Positions 1-5,860 of a DNA stretch of 19,697 nt are shown piece by piece. A program made the position numbers and the translations under genes. Below the pieces are notes generated by a model. It had not been told where the DNA came from, searched no databases, and saw nothing but the letters and a program-made list of their open reading frames with translations. Source of the DNA: Spirochaetaceae bacterium (GTDB lineage: Bacteria; Spirochaetota; Spirochaetia; Treponematales; Breznakiellaceae). The DNA is taken from positions 1-19,697 of the forward strand of contig JAIRPH010000115.1 of the NCBI GenBank assembly GCA_031257135.1. Reading direction: 5' to 3'. Every line of letters starts with the position of its first letter. Position 1 is the stretch's first letter.

Positions 1-67
1 TTTTTCCGTTTTTGACTATAGTATTGCTATGGCATCGGGGGCATTTGAGTTCTATGGCGATTTGCAT
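1..67 (-). CDS. Zinc-ribbon transposase, N-terminus only (IS1-like), runs off left edge
   Basis: Twenty-two codons are visible before the window ends. They encode a CPRC pair followed by SNTIVKNGK. A Cys-x2-Cys knuckle about nine residues from the start, followed by a V-x-NG-K stretch, is the layout of the N-terminal zinc ribbon of IS1 InsA and related transposases. The start is the ATG at 65-67, which overlaps the TAA of an upstream mini-ORF (TAATG). The second Cys pair and all catalytic parts lie outside the window, so the family is tentative; IS1595-type or another zinc-ribbon protein is possible. It would be the only mobile element here and its left end should lie somewhere in 70-255. Confidence 0.5.
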   Translation of the reverse strand, partial: MQIAIELKCPRCHSNTIVKNGK

Positions 68-116
68 TATTCCATAGTATCGCTTTTGTCCTCCTTTGTC
101 ATGCTCCGCCTATCAT
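67..116 (-). other. Two overlapping mini-ORFs leading into the transposase start
   Basis: On the minus strand ATG at 116 reads MIGGA and stops at 99-101. That TGA overlaps a second ATG (ATGA, 99-102), which reads MTKEDKSDTME and stops with TAA at 67-69. That TAA shares its last A with the transposase ATG (TAATG). The three starts are in three different frames, each stop touching the next start. This layout suits translational coupling or reinitiation. Whether any of it is translated is inference; it could also be a decayed 5' end. Confidence 0.35.
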
Positions 117-124
117 ACTTTGTA

Positions 125-137
125 GATCACCTCCTAA
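125..137 (-). promoter_or_regulatory. Extended Shine-Dalgarno sequence upstream of the transposase
   Basis: The minus strand reads TTAGGAGGTGATC. The 11 bases AGGAGGTGATC are complementary to the canonical 3' end of bacterial 16S rRNA (GATCACCTCCT), far beyond the usual 4-6 bases. The first ATG lies 8 nt further on at 116. A second purine-rich SD (AAGGAGG) lies at about 91-97, 22 nt before the transposase ATG, too far to serve it in the usual way. Confidence 0.5.
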
Positions 138-140
138 GAA

Positions 141-161
141 GTTAAACCGGACTGGTTTAAC
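141..161. repeat. 8-bp inverted repeat upstream of the transposase leader
   Basis: GTTAAACC at 141-148 is repeated inverted as GGTTTAAC at 154-161 with a 5-base loop. In RNA from the minus strand it would form a stem-loop just before the extended SD. Insertion sequences often carry such structures near the end to block translation from outside transcripts, and a protein-binding operator is an alternative. The rest of 162-255 shows no recognisable gene, only a TATACT-like -10 on the minus strand at 175-180 without a matching -35. Confidence 0.45.
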
Positions 162-255
162 TGGTCTCCCTTCTAGTATAGTCTTACTTTCAACAGCGGG
201 GATTAAACCGTATCGGCTACGCCAAATAAAAGATACGCGCCGCCGGACAAGCCGG

Positions 256-828
256 TTAGTTCAGCGTCTCAACTTTAAACGCGGCCAGCAGTCTGCGGCC
301 GGTCATTTCTTCGATGCTCTCGATGATACGGGTGAAGCGGGTTTTGAGTTCTTGCGCCCGCTGTATATTCCGGTGCGTAATCTGGATGCGGGCTTGCGAT
401 TCTTTCGCGGACGGGAAAAAGAGGCTTGCCGCTTTAAGGGCATCCGCGCAGGCTTCGTCGATGTCTTTGTATTTGAGGGGCGGCAGAGACTCGGCGAAAG
501 AGGATTCGGTGGAAAAGTGCCGGATTTCGAGAATCCGGTCGAAGCGGTTTGCCGCGAATTCCACGATTATCCTGCGGTCATCTTCCTGAGCGTAGACGAT
601 GATGTCGATGTAGCCTGCGGGCGAAAAATACAAGACCGTCCCCGAAACCGCGGCGGCTACGGCGGCGAATAAAACGGCGGCGAACAGAACCATCCGTTTT
701 CGGTTATACGAAACGGTGACGGTCATGCCGGTCTGCGCGTCCGGGGGCGTGGGTACTGCCCGGAAGTCCCCGTTCTGAAAAAGGACGATGCTTTTCTGTC
801 CCTCGATTTTCCAAATAATGCCTTTCAT
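256..828 (-). CDS. rsgI: Short anti-sigma-I factor, RsgI family
   Basis: Predicted membrane anti-sigma factor that would hold SigI inactive. Residues 1-45 match the RsgI N-terminal domain (IVLFQNGDFRAVP resembles the family's V-L-x-x-G-x-F core), and residues 46-68 form one hydrophobic membrane span. Residues 72-190 are extracytoplasmic; IDIIVYAQEDD and NRFDRILEI correspond to the family's DINPS...NRFDRV segment. At 190 aa it is much shorter than RsgI proteins carrying carbohydrate-binding or protease-like sensor domains, so the outside part is only the juxtamembrane domain. The gene overlaps sigI by 4 bp (ATGA, 825-828), typical of co-translated sigma/anti-sigma pairs. Identification rests on domain pattern plus the sigI neighbour. 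Confidence 0.78.
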   Translation of the reverse strand: MKGIIWKIEGQKSIVLFQNGDFRAVPTPPDAQTGMTVTVSYNRKRMVLFAAVLFAAVAAAVSGTVLYFSPAGYIDIIVYAQEDDRRIIVEFAANRFDRILEIRHFSTESSFAESLPPLKYKDIDEACADALKAASLFFPSAKESQARIQITHRNIQRAQELKTRFTRIIESIEEMTGRRLLAAFKVETLN

Positions 829-1574
829 GGCGTTTCCTCGCTTTTTCCGGGCAGGAAAGACCGGATATAGGGATAATCGCCGTCCATGATAAGAATGAGG
901 GCGATGATATACCGGCGGTATTTTTCAAGCAGTTTTTCTGAACAGCCGGTAAGGGCGGTAATTTTTTTGATCGGCAGTTTGCGGTTTTTTTTCATTTCCG
1001 CGGCGAGTTCCGCGTCCGCGCATACGGTTTGGGCGATCTTTTGGCAGGAAAGGCGCGAGCGGTCTTGCTTGGGACGATGTTCGGCTAAGTCGCTGACGCC
1101 GAAGTCCCAGTCTGAGAATTCAGCGTTTATTTCCGCGATTTCAGCGCGCAGATTTTCCTGTTCGACCGTTAATTCGTAGTTCCGCTGGGCCGCTTCGATT
1201 TCCGGGGACGGATATTCTTCGCCGCGATTATCAGCTTTTTTTAGCAGAAAGACTTTCTTTCTGCGCGCTTCTTTTAGCGATGCATTGAGGAGCCGGTTGC
1301 GGATAACTTTTTGCACGTAAGGAATAAACGCCCCGGATTCTTCCCGGTAAGTGCGGACGCTCTGCAAAAATCCGAGCATAGCTTCCGGGGCGTATTCTTC
1401 CCGCAGTTCTTTTGCAGAAAACACTGCGGCGGCGCATTTTTTAATAAAGGGCATATAGTCCTTGACGAGGCGTCCCATGACCTCTCTGCTGGCTTTCGCC
1501 CCGGCGATCCGCCCTGAGAGGATGAGACTCGCTTCGTCTGCGGTATATTCGCCGGCTTCCTCCGGAGTTTTCAC
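825..1574 (-). CDS. sigI: RNA polymerase sigma factor SigI
   Basis: Alternative sigma factor of the SigI group, 249 aa. The N-terminal half has the sigma-2-like segment (VKDYMPFIKK, then RTYREESGAFIPYVQKVIRNRLLN). The C-terminal half has the SigI-specific region: LPIKKITALTGCSEKLLEKYRRYI followed by IALILIMDGDYPYIRSF, the family's signature ending. The start is GTG at 1572-1574; an in-frame stop lies five codons further upstream, so no earlier start is possible. No good SD precedes the GTG. It overlaps the stop of a 19-codon ORF (GTGA), so translation may depend on coupling. It is co-translated with rsgI downstream. In Firmicutes SigI controls heat or polysaccharide-degradation genes; its target here is unknown. 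Confidence 0.85.
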   Translation of the reverse strand: MKTPEEAGEYTADEASLILSGRIAGAKASREVMGRLVKDYMPFIKKCAAAVFSAKELREEYAPEAMLGFLQSVRTYREESGAFIPYVQKVIRNRLLNASLKEARRKKVFLLKKADNRGEEYPSPEIEAAQRNYELTVEQENLRAEIAEINAEFSDWDFGVSDLAEHRPKQDRSRLSCQKIAQTVCADAELAAEMKKNRKLPIKKITALTGCSEKLLEKYRRYIIALILIMDGDYPYIRSFLPGKSEETP

Positions 1575-1630
1575 CCGGCGACCGCTTCTTCATCATGTTC
1601 CCTTGTGGGAATCCAATCGCTGTGCGCCAT
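1571..1630 (-). CDS. 19-codon ORF translationally coupled to sigI
   Basis: ATG at 1628-1630 follows a strong SD, AAGGAGG at 1637-1643, with 6 nt spacing. The peptide reads MAHSDWIPTREHDEEAVAG, and its TGA overlaps the GTG of sigI (GTGA, 1571-1574). The strong SD here and its absence before sigI suggest ribosomes load on this ORF and pass to sigI. From memory, the MAHSDWIPTREHD opening resembles the N-terminus of longer hypothetical proteins common in treponemes and Bacteroidetes, so it may be a leftover of such a gene joined to sigI by a deletion. That resemblance is not verified. Confidence 0.55.
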   Translation of the reverse strand: MAHSDWIPTREHDEEAVAG

Positions 1631-1660
1631 TATGCGCCTCCTTATTTTTGTTCAAATCCG

Positions 1661-1686
1661 GTTTTCCCTACCGGTATTTGGAAAAC
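1661..1686. repeat. Small inverted repeat between vapC and the sigI leader ORF
   Basis: GTTTTCC at 1661-1667 pairs with GGAAAAC at 1680-1686 around a 12-base loop. It lies after the truncated vapC and before the SD of the leader ORF. It could be a weak terminator or part of the sigI leader. No T-run follows on either strand. No SigI-type promoter and no clear sigma-70 promoter was recognised between 1631 and 1726. Confidence 0.25.
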
Positions 1687-1726
1687 GACATAGGATAATA
1701 ACGGCGGCGTACTCAACTATTTTATC

Positions 1727-2002
1727 TCATATTCTTCTACATTCATTGGAATAATCCGCCGCAAATTCATAATCATGCGTTTGCACAACATAATCTGTAA
1801 ATGCCGTCATTTTACTTTTTACTTCATAAAATTTATTCTTATCGGATATACCCGATAATACTTCCTGCCGTATTGATCCTATAATTTCAATTCGAGCGTT
1901 TCTTATCAGCTCAATCAGACTGTTAATGAGTATATTATTTTCTCTACAGCTTTTTTTCCGAAAAGCTAATGACCAAATAGGAGTATCAATTATAACTTTC
2001 AT
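1727..2002 (-). pseudogene. vapC: C-terminally truncated VapC toxin (PIN domain)
   Basis: The start is a typical VapC: VIIDTPIWSLAFR places the first catalytic Asp at residue 6, and IRQEVLSGI places the conserved Glu at 47. VapC proteins of this type run about 125-135 residues and continue with a segment holding the third and fourth acidic residues (a D-F-L-I-C-A type helix, then T-D-K-D-F). This one stops after YSNECRRI, 91 aa, exactly before that segment. Neither other minus-strand frame downstream gives a VapC-like continuation, so it looks like a deletion and not a frameshift. Without the second half of the metal site it is probably inactive as an RNase. It overlaps vapB by 4 bp (ATGA). 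A short functional variant cannot be excluded. Confidence 0.7.
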
Positions 2003-2199
2003 CTTTTACCGCGTAATTTTTTATAGTCATAATCTTCATCATATTCAACCGTGTTAAATAACGCTATTACCTCTTCTATAGCCCTTCTTTTTATGAATTC
2101 TTCAAGAGCCAAATTGACTGTCTCATCTTCTGTCTGTAAGCCGCCGACTTGAAACGCCCGTTCCAATAATGTCTCATTGATAGCCACAGTAGCATCCAT
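1999..2199 (-). CDS. vapB: VapB-type antitoxin
   Basis: A 66-aa protein with the short beta strand and ribbon-helix-helix-like pattern of VapB antitoxins (DUF2191 type): TVAINETLLERAFQVGG, then TEDETVNLALEEFIKRRA. The C-terminal third is acidic then basic (EYDEDYDYKKLRGKR), the part that wraps the toxin in this family. ATG at 2199 is chosen; the other ATG, 4 bases downstream at 2195, is out of frame. It begins 3 bp after the PARG stop and overlaps vapC by 4 bp, so it is probably expressed with the genes upstream. The antitoxin is intact although its toxin is truncated. VapB normally binds its own promoter; no separate promoter was seen. Confidence 0.8.
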   Translation of the reverse strand: MDATVAINETLLERAFQVGGLQTEDETVNLALEEFIKRRAIEEVIALFNTVEYDEDYDYKKLRGKR

Positions 2200-2202
2200 A
2201 AT

Positions 2203-3144
2203 TTATGGCATAGAAGAGGTATCGAATACGTTGAGAAAGGGCAATACATTTCCGTCAGGGTTATGCTCTTTCCGGCTGTTGTGATCGTCGATAATAGAGA
2301 ATACCAGCGTTTTAAAATAGCCTTTGAATTCCCGTTCCGCAAAAACCTCTTTGAAAAGCGACGCGATATGATGAGGCGGATTGGCGTATGCGCCGCATCC
2401 GAACGCGCCGAGAACAATGCTGTCATGGGCGTACTTTCCGGCGATTCTCAAGATAGTCCGTATCTTCTCTTTCGCCGGTTCCACAAGGCGTTTCGCAATG
2501 AAATATTGTCCGCCGGAGTTTTCAAGTTCAGGGCGTTTAAGAGCCGGAACGCTTGCGAAAGAAACTTGAAAAGGCTTTTTTAGCAGAGCGTAACCGTTGC
2601 TTTCTGAAGCTCTGAATACCGTTATGCCCCCGGAATAGATTCCGCCGCTCTTTCTGTCCAACGGATACTGGTTAGAGCTTCTTGGCGTTCCGTATTCAGC
2701 GGCGTAATCCGCGAATTGATAGAGCGATTTGAACAGATTTGTTCTGCGGAATAGAGCTTCTTCCTGCGCGGCCGCGCCGGTTTTCACGCCTCCGCCGGGG
2801 TTTTGTCCGCTTGCCATATTGAGAACGCAGGGATTGCATCCGGCGTACAACAGCACTTCTGCGGTTTCAAGACAGTCGGCTTGGATAACCGCGTAGTTTG
2901 TTCCGCTGTTTCGCGCCTGATTCGGCAATTTCGGCGGACTGGTGAAAAACTCCGTGCGGGCTGGAACGGAATCGTTCTGTATCGGTATGTCAACGCCGTT
3001 GAGCCGATAGCCTCTGGCGTTTACGATGGCTACCGTTTCCTGAAATAACGCCGCCCGGAGTTCCCGACAGCGGTTCCGGTCTCGTAACGCGTCGTTGAAT
3101 ATTGTAAGCCACCGCCGGCAGTCAAAGGTTTCTTTTTTATACAT
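2203..3144 (-). CDS. Microbial-type poly(ADP-ribose) glycohydrolase (TIGR02452 family)
   Basis: A 313-aa macrodomain-fold hydrolase expected to remove ADP-ribose or poly(ADP-ribose). The PARG signature is present: ASGQNPGGGV at residues 111-120 followed by AAAQEEALFRRTNL, giving the GGG (117-119) and tandem Glu (128-129, with Q127) that position and protonate the glycosidic bond in bacterial PARGs. The C-terminal macrodomain core IVLGAFGCGAYANPP is also present. Its length is slightly above the usual 270-290 aa because of the N-terminal PARG-cat helical region (residues 5-60). It starts 4 bp after prs and ends 3 bp before vapB, with a weak SD (AAAGAA), so it is likely cotranscribed with prs. 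The cellular substrate cannot be read from sequence. Confidence 0.85.
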   Translation of the reverse strand: MYKKETFDCRRWLTIFNDALRDRNRCRELRAALFQETVAIVNARGYRLNGVDIPIQNDSVPARTEFFTSPPKLPNQARNSGTNYAVIQADCLETAEVLLYAGCNPCVLNMASGQNPGGGVKTGAAAQEEALFRRTNLFKSLYQFADYAAEYGTPRSSNQYPLDRKSGGIYSGGITVFRASESNGYALLKKPFQVSFASVPALKRPELENSGGQYFIAKRLVEPAKEKIRTILRIAGKYAHDSIVLGAFGCGAYANPPHHIASLFKEVFAEREFKGYFKTLVFSIIDDHNSRKEHNPDGNVLPFLNVFDTSSMP

Positions 3145-3148
3145 TTCT

Positions 3149-4243
3149 TTAATTTTTTATTCCTCGCAAATATAATTCCGCGTCGAACACTCGTAAGAGC
3201 TTACGCATAGAGCTGTTGGTAAGGATTGCGTTGATGACCTTCGCGGACAAGTCCACTGAAGAAACCACTTCCAAACCGGGAATCTTGTCCGGCGTCGAGT
3301 AGGGACAGTACACCGTATCGGTCACCATAATGCGGCGCAGTAAGCCTTCTTCGGCAAGCTGATTCAATCTTCGAGGCGCGGGAGGCGAAAATATGGCGTG
3401 TACCGCAATGATGTTGATCTCCGCCGGTTTTAACGCCGCAAGCGCGCGGATCAGGCTTTCTACAGAGCCGCCGGTATCTACCATATCGTCCACAACCCAG
3501 AGAACTTTACCCTCCAGAGATTCTGCGGAAAGAATATTGATTGACTCAATAGTATTCACTTTGGCGTAGTCTCTCTGTTTATGAGCCACCACCAGCGGCG
3601 CGCCGAACGCATTGGCGAATCCCCGGGCCAGCTTTTCTCCGCCCGCATCAACCGAGCAGAACGCCCAATTCGGACGAACTACTGTTTCCAGCGTTTTCAT
3701 ATCCCGAATATATACATCGCAGAGATACTGTTTGAGCAGGTTCAGCGCGGGAATATCGTCAACCGAGCAGATAACCGGATCGACCATTGATTTCGATTTG
3801 TCAGAGTGAAGCTGGTAGGTGACAATATGCTGAGTTCCCAAGCCCACCAGAGTCTTAAAATGCACCCACAAGCCCACGGAACTGCGCCCAGTAGTCCGAT
3901 CCGACCGGGAACAGGAAACAAACGGCTCAAACACGATAATCCGCCGGGCTTGGCACCGCTTCATCGCGTCTACCGCGTGATACAGCTCGATTTTAGCCTC
4001 GGTAACGCTGATGTTCCCCTCGTTTCTGGCGCAACTGGTAAACAGCACCACGTCTTTGCCCCTAATGGATGAAGTAACGGCTACTTCCATCTCGCCGTCC
4101 GCGAACCGGGACGCATTGAGGATATCGACTCCGTCGATGGCGTCTCCGTAACTGCTGAATTCGGGAAATTTCGACATCCCCTGAACCACATGAGACGCGT
4201 AATCCCGCATGGATCGGGTGGCGGTAATAACCAGCTTATGCAT
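3149..4243 (-). CDS. prs: Ribose-phosphate pyrophosphokinase (PRPP synthetase), divergent
   Basis: Makes PRPP from ribose 5-phosphate and ATP for nucleotide, histidine and NAD synthesis. Best evidence is the PRPP-binding loop VVDDMVDTGGS at residues 250-260, preceded by AHKQRDY (220-226), the KxR-type catalytic flexible-loop segment. The N-terminal half has the family's FADGEMEV (47-54) and a changed ATP-site motif, SCSRSDRTTGRSS (110-122), where typical enzymes read Y-A-R-Q-D-R-K. The metal-site His is H146 (QLHSDKS). At 364 aa it is about 50 longer than common bacterial Prs, the excess falling partly between residues 20-40 and at the C-terminus. An SD (GGAG) lies about 8 nt before the ATG. 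The family call is solid; which Prs class it belongs to is open. Confidence 0.88.
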   Translation of the reverse strand: MHKLVITATRSMRDYASHVVQGMSKFPEFSSYGDAIDGVDILNASRFADGEMEVAVTSSIRGKDVVLFTSCARNEGNISVTEAKIELYHAVDAMKRCQARRIIVFEPFVSCSRSDRTTGRSSVGLWVHFKTLVGLGTQHIVTYQLHSDKSKSMVDPVICSVDDIPALNLLKQYLCDVYIRDMKTLETVVRPNWAFCSVDAGGEKLARGFANAFGAPLVVAHKQRDYAKVNTIESINILSAESLEGKVLWVVDDMVDTGGSVESLIRALAALKPAEINIIAVHAIFSPPAPRRLNQLAEEGLLRRIMVTDTVYCPYSTPDKIPGLEVVSSVDLSAKVINAILTNSSMRKLLRVFDAELYLRGIKN

Positions 4244-4260
4244 TATACGCTCCGTCAGCC

Positions 4261-4554
4261 TTATTCGAGAGGCTTTGTTTTGGCTCTTCGGGAGCCGAAA
4301 ATCGGATCAAAATATTTCTCCATGTCTATCCGTTTGATGATCTGTTTTAGAATCAGCCGGTATACGACAAAGGATAATCCCAAAGACCCGACAAGCAGAA
4401 TGGGAAGCCCCCACACAGACACGTTTTCTGGAAGTATCGGAAAAAGCAGTTTGAAGTACAAGAACATCAAAACAGCTAAACTGATGAGCGTGATCAGTAT
4501 ATTAAATACCGTCGCGCCCAATACGAAAAGCAGGGTATTGGTTTTTTTATTCAT
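4261..4554 (-). CDS. Small two-helix membrane protein downstream of lspA
   Basis: A 97-aa protein with two clear membrane segments: about residues 8-38 (FVLGATVFNILITLISLAVL and onward) and 48-68 (LPILLVGSLGLSFVVYRLIL). They are followed by a basic C-terminal tail with KQIIKR and RRAKTK. The charge pattern suggests both ends are cytoplasmic. It overlaps the end of lspA by 4 bp (ATGA, 4551-4554) and precedes prs by 17 bp. Small proteins in this position in treponemes have been labelled 'leader peptide processing enzyme', a label carried from the lspA neighbour without catalytic evidence. No catalytic motif is visible; a role with LspA is only suggested by the coupling. Confidence 0.7.
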   Translation of the reverse strand: MNKKTNTLLFVLGATVFNILITLISLAVLMFLYFKLLFPILPENVSVWGLPILLVGSLGLSFVVYRLILKQIIKRIDMEKYFDPIFGSRRAKTKPLE

Positions 4555-5090
4555 AAAGACTCCTCTGGTTTTGGAATACGCGGACTAATAAACATTGACA
4601 GTAACAGGATGATACAGCAAACCACGACGCTGGCGTCTGCGATGTTAAACGTGGGCCACCGGTCGAAACCGAAAAGCCCGTAAAATTTGACGCTGATAAA
4701 ATCAACCACGCCTTCAGGACGGAAGATGCGGTCAATAATATTGCCCATGCCCCCGCCGATGATCCCGGCAACAACCCACCGCTGAAGCGGAGAAAACTCC
4801 TGAGACTTGAAGTAATACCAGAGCAGAACTCCCAGCACCATAATCGGCAGTACAATAAACAATACCGGACGAACCGCTTCCGGCAAGTTATGACCAATGC
4901 TGAAGGCAATAGCCTTGTTGCGGACATGAATGATCCACAGGAAATCATTACCGAACACTTCAATCGCATCTCTGCCATAGCCGTAGAGCGGTATGGTTTT
5001 TACGATAAGCGTCTTAACAACTTGATCCGCGGCGGTTACAAAAACGGTCAGCAGAAATGGAATAAGTTTATGTATAGTATCTTTATTCAT
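4551..5090 (-). CDS. lspA: Lipoprotein signal peptidase (signal peptidase II)
   Basis: Inner-membrane aspartyl protease that removes signal peptides from diacylglyceryl-modified prolipoproteins, a major surface-protein route in spirochaetes. The 179-aa protein has four hydrophobic segments (about 8-30, 74-94, 106-118, 153-168). The catalytic pair is D130 in GVVDFI and D152 in FNIADASV. D22QVVK and GNIIDR are the other conserved blocks. In the first conserved loop this protein reads HVRNKAIAFS where N-x-G-A-A-F-S is usual. The start is the ATG at 5088-5090 with SD AAGGA; a longer frame reaching 5192 was rejected because it overlaps the Nif3 gene and adds non-homologous basic residues. It lies 17 bp after nif3. 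Confidence 0.93.
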   Translation of the reverse strand: MNKDTIHKLIPFLLTVFVTAADQVVKTLIVKTIPLYGYGRDAIEVFGNDFLWIIHVRNKAIAFSIGHNLPEAVRPVLFIVLPIMVLGVLLWYYFKSQEFSPLQRWVVAGIIGGGMGNIIDRIFRPEGVVDFISVKFYGLFGFDRWPTFNIADASVVVCCIILLLSMFISPRIPKPEESL

Positions 5091-5107
5091 CGCGCTTTTC
5101 CTTATAA

Positions 5108-5860
5108 TTATAATCCCGTAGGAACATCGATAAATTCTACATCTATATGTAATTGATTGGCGCATTCTTCCATAATATTCCGAACTCCCCATACTTCCGT
5201 AGCATAGTGTCCGCCGGCAATCATGTTGATGCCGGACTCCAAACAGTCATGGTACACCTGATGAGCCATCTCGCCGGTAACGTAGAGATCGACGCCCTCC
5301 TGAATCGCCTGAAGGACTTCATTTGCCGCGCCTCCGGAAATCATCGCGGCCGTGCGGTTTTCCCGAACCCCAAAGGGATACACGCCCAAAGGCGCGCCGC
5401 CTATGCGGACAACCGCTTCTTCAACGGTCAGAGGCTTCAGGAGCTTCCCTTTGTACCCCACTTTGCGCCCGCGATATAGCCCGAACGGTTCGAGGTCCGT
5501 AACGCCCAGCAGTTTCCCAAGAGCCGCGCTGTTTCCCAACTGAGGATGCTGATCCAGCGGCAGATGTACCGCATACAGCGCAAGATTATGGTCCAAAAGA
5601 ACCTTGAGCCGCTCCCGGCGGTTCCCTAGCAGTCGCGGATCTCCTCCCCAAAAAAGCCCATGATGAACGAACGCCATTCCCGCTCCGGCGGACGCGGCTC
5701 GGGTAAGGGTTTCCAGACTTGCGTCCACCCCGAAAGCGATTTTTTCGATTGCCTGTCCGTCGTTATCAACCTGTAATCCGTTGACCGATGGGTCTATGCC
5801 GCTGAACCCGTCCAGGTCTAAGAGGCTCCTGAAAAAACGATCTAACATTCGGCTTGTCAT
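5108..5860 (-). CDS. Nif3-like dinuclear metal centre protein (DUF34/YbgI family)
   Basis: A 250-aa member of the widely conserved Nif3/YbgI family. It has the opening helix and SVNGLQV (25-31), the metal-ligand motif FVHHGLFWGG (64-73), the YAVHLPLD block, and the C-terminal GGHYATEVWGV with the remaining His/Glu ligands. The family has been linked to GTP cyclohydrolase-like activity, but its physiological role is not settled. The start is ATG 5858-5860, overlapping the upstream gene's stop (ATGA), rather than a start 12 codons earlier. Length matches the short, single-domain bacterial form without the inserted PII-like domain. Confidence 0.88.
   Translation of the reverse strand: MTSRMLDRFFRSLLDLDGFSGIDPSVNGLQVDNDGQAIEKIAFGVDASLETLTRAASAGAGMAFVHHGLFWGGDPRLLGNRRERLKVLLDHNLALYAVHLPLDQHPQLGNSAALGKLLGVTDLEPFGLYRGRKVGYKGKLLKPLTVEEAVVRIGGAPLGVYPFGVRENRTAAMISGGAANEVLQAIQEGVDLYVTGEMAHQVYHDCLESGINMIAGGHYATEVWGVRNIMEECANQLHIDVEFIDVPTGL

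Noticed and set aside
125..135. Plus-strand GATCACCTCCT looks like the 3' end of a 16S rRNA gene.
   Set aside because: Only 11 bases match; the sequence before it has none of the conserved 16S 3' region. On the minus strand it makes sense as an extended SD.
1631..1726. Missing VapC C-terminus by frameshift downstream of its stop.
   Set aside because: Translating the other minus-strand frames gives no VapC-like acidic segment, so deletion fits better than frameshift.
2091..2426. Minus-strand ORF of 111 aa overlapping PARG and vapB.
   Set aside because: It is a shifted frame across two well-supported genes, with no motif or SD.
5091..5192. A 34-residue N-terminal extension of LspA.
   Set aside because: It overlaps the nif3 gene by more than 80 bp and has no family resemblance, while the ATG at 5090 has a good SD and begins the canonical protein.
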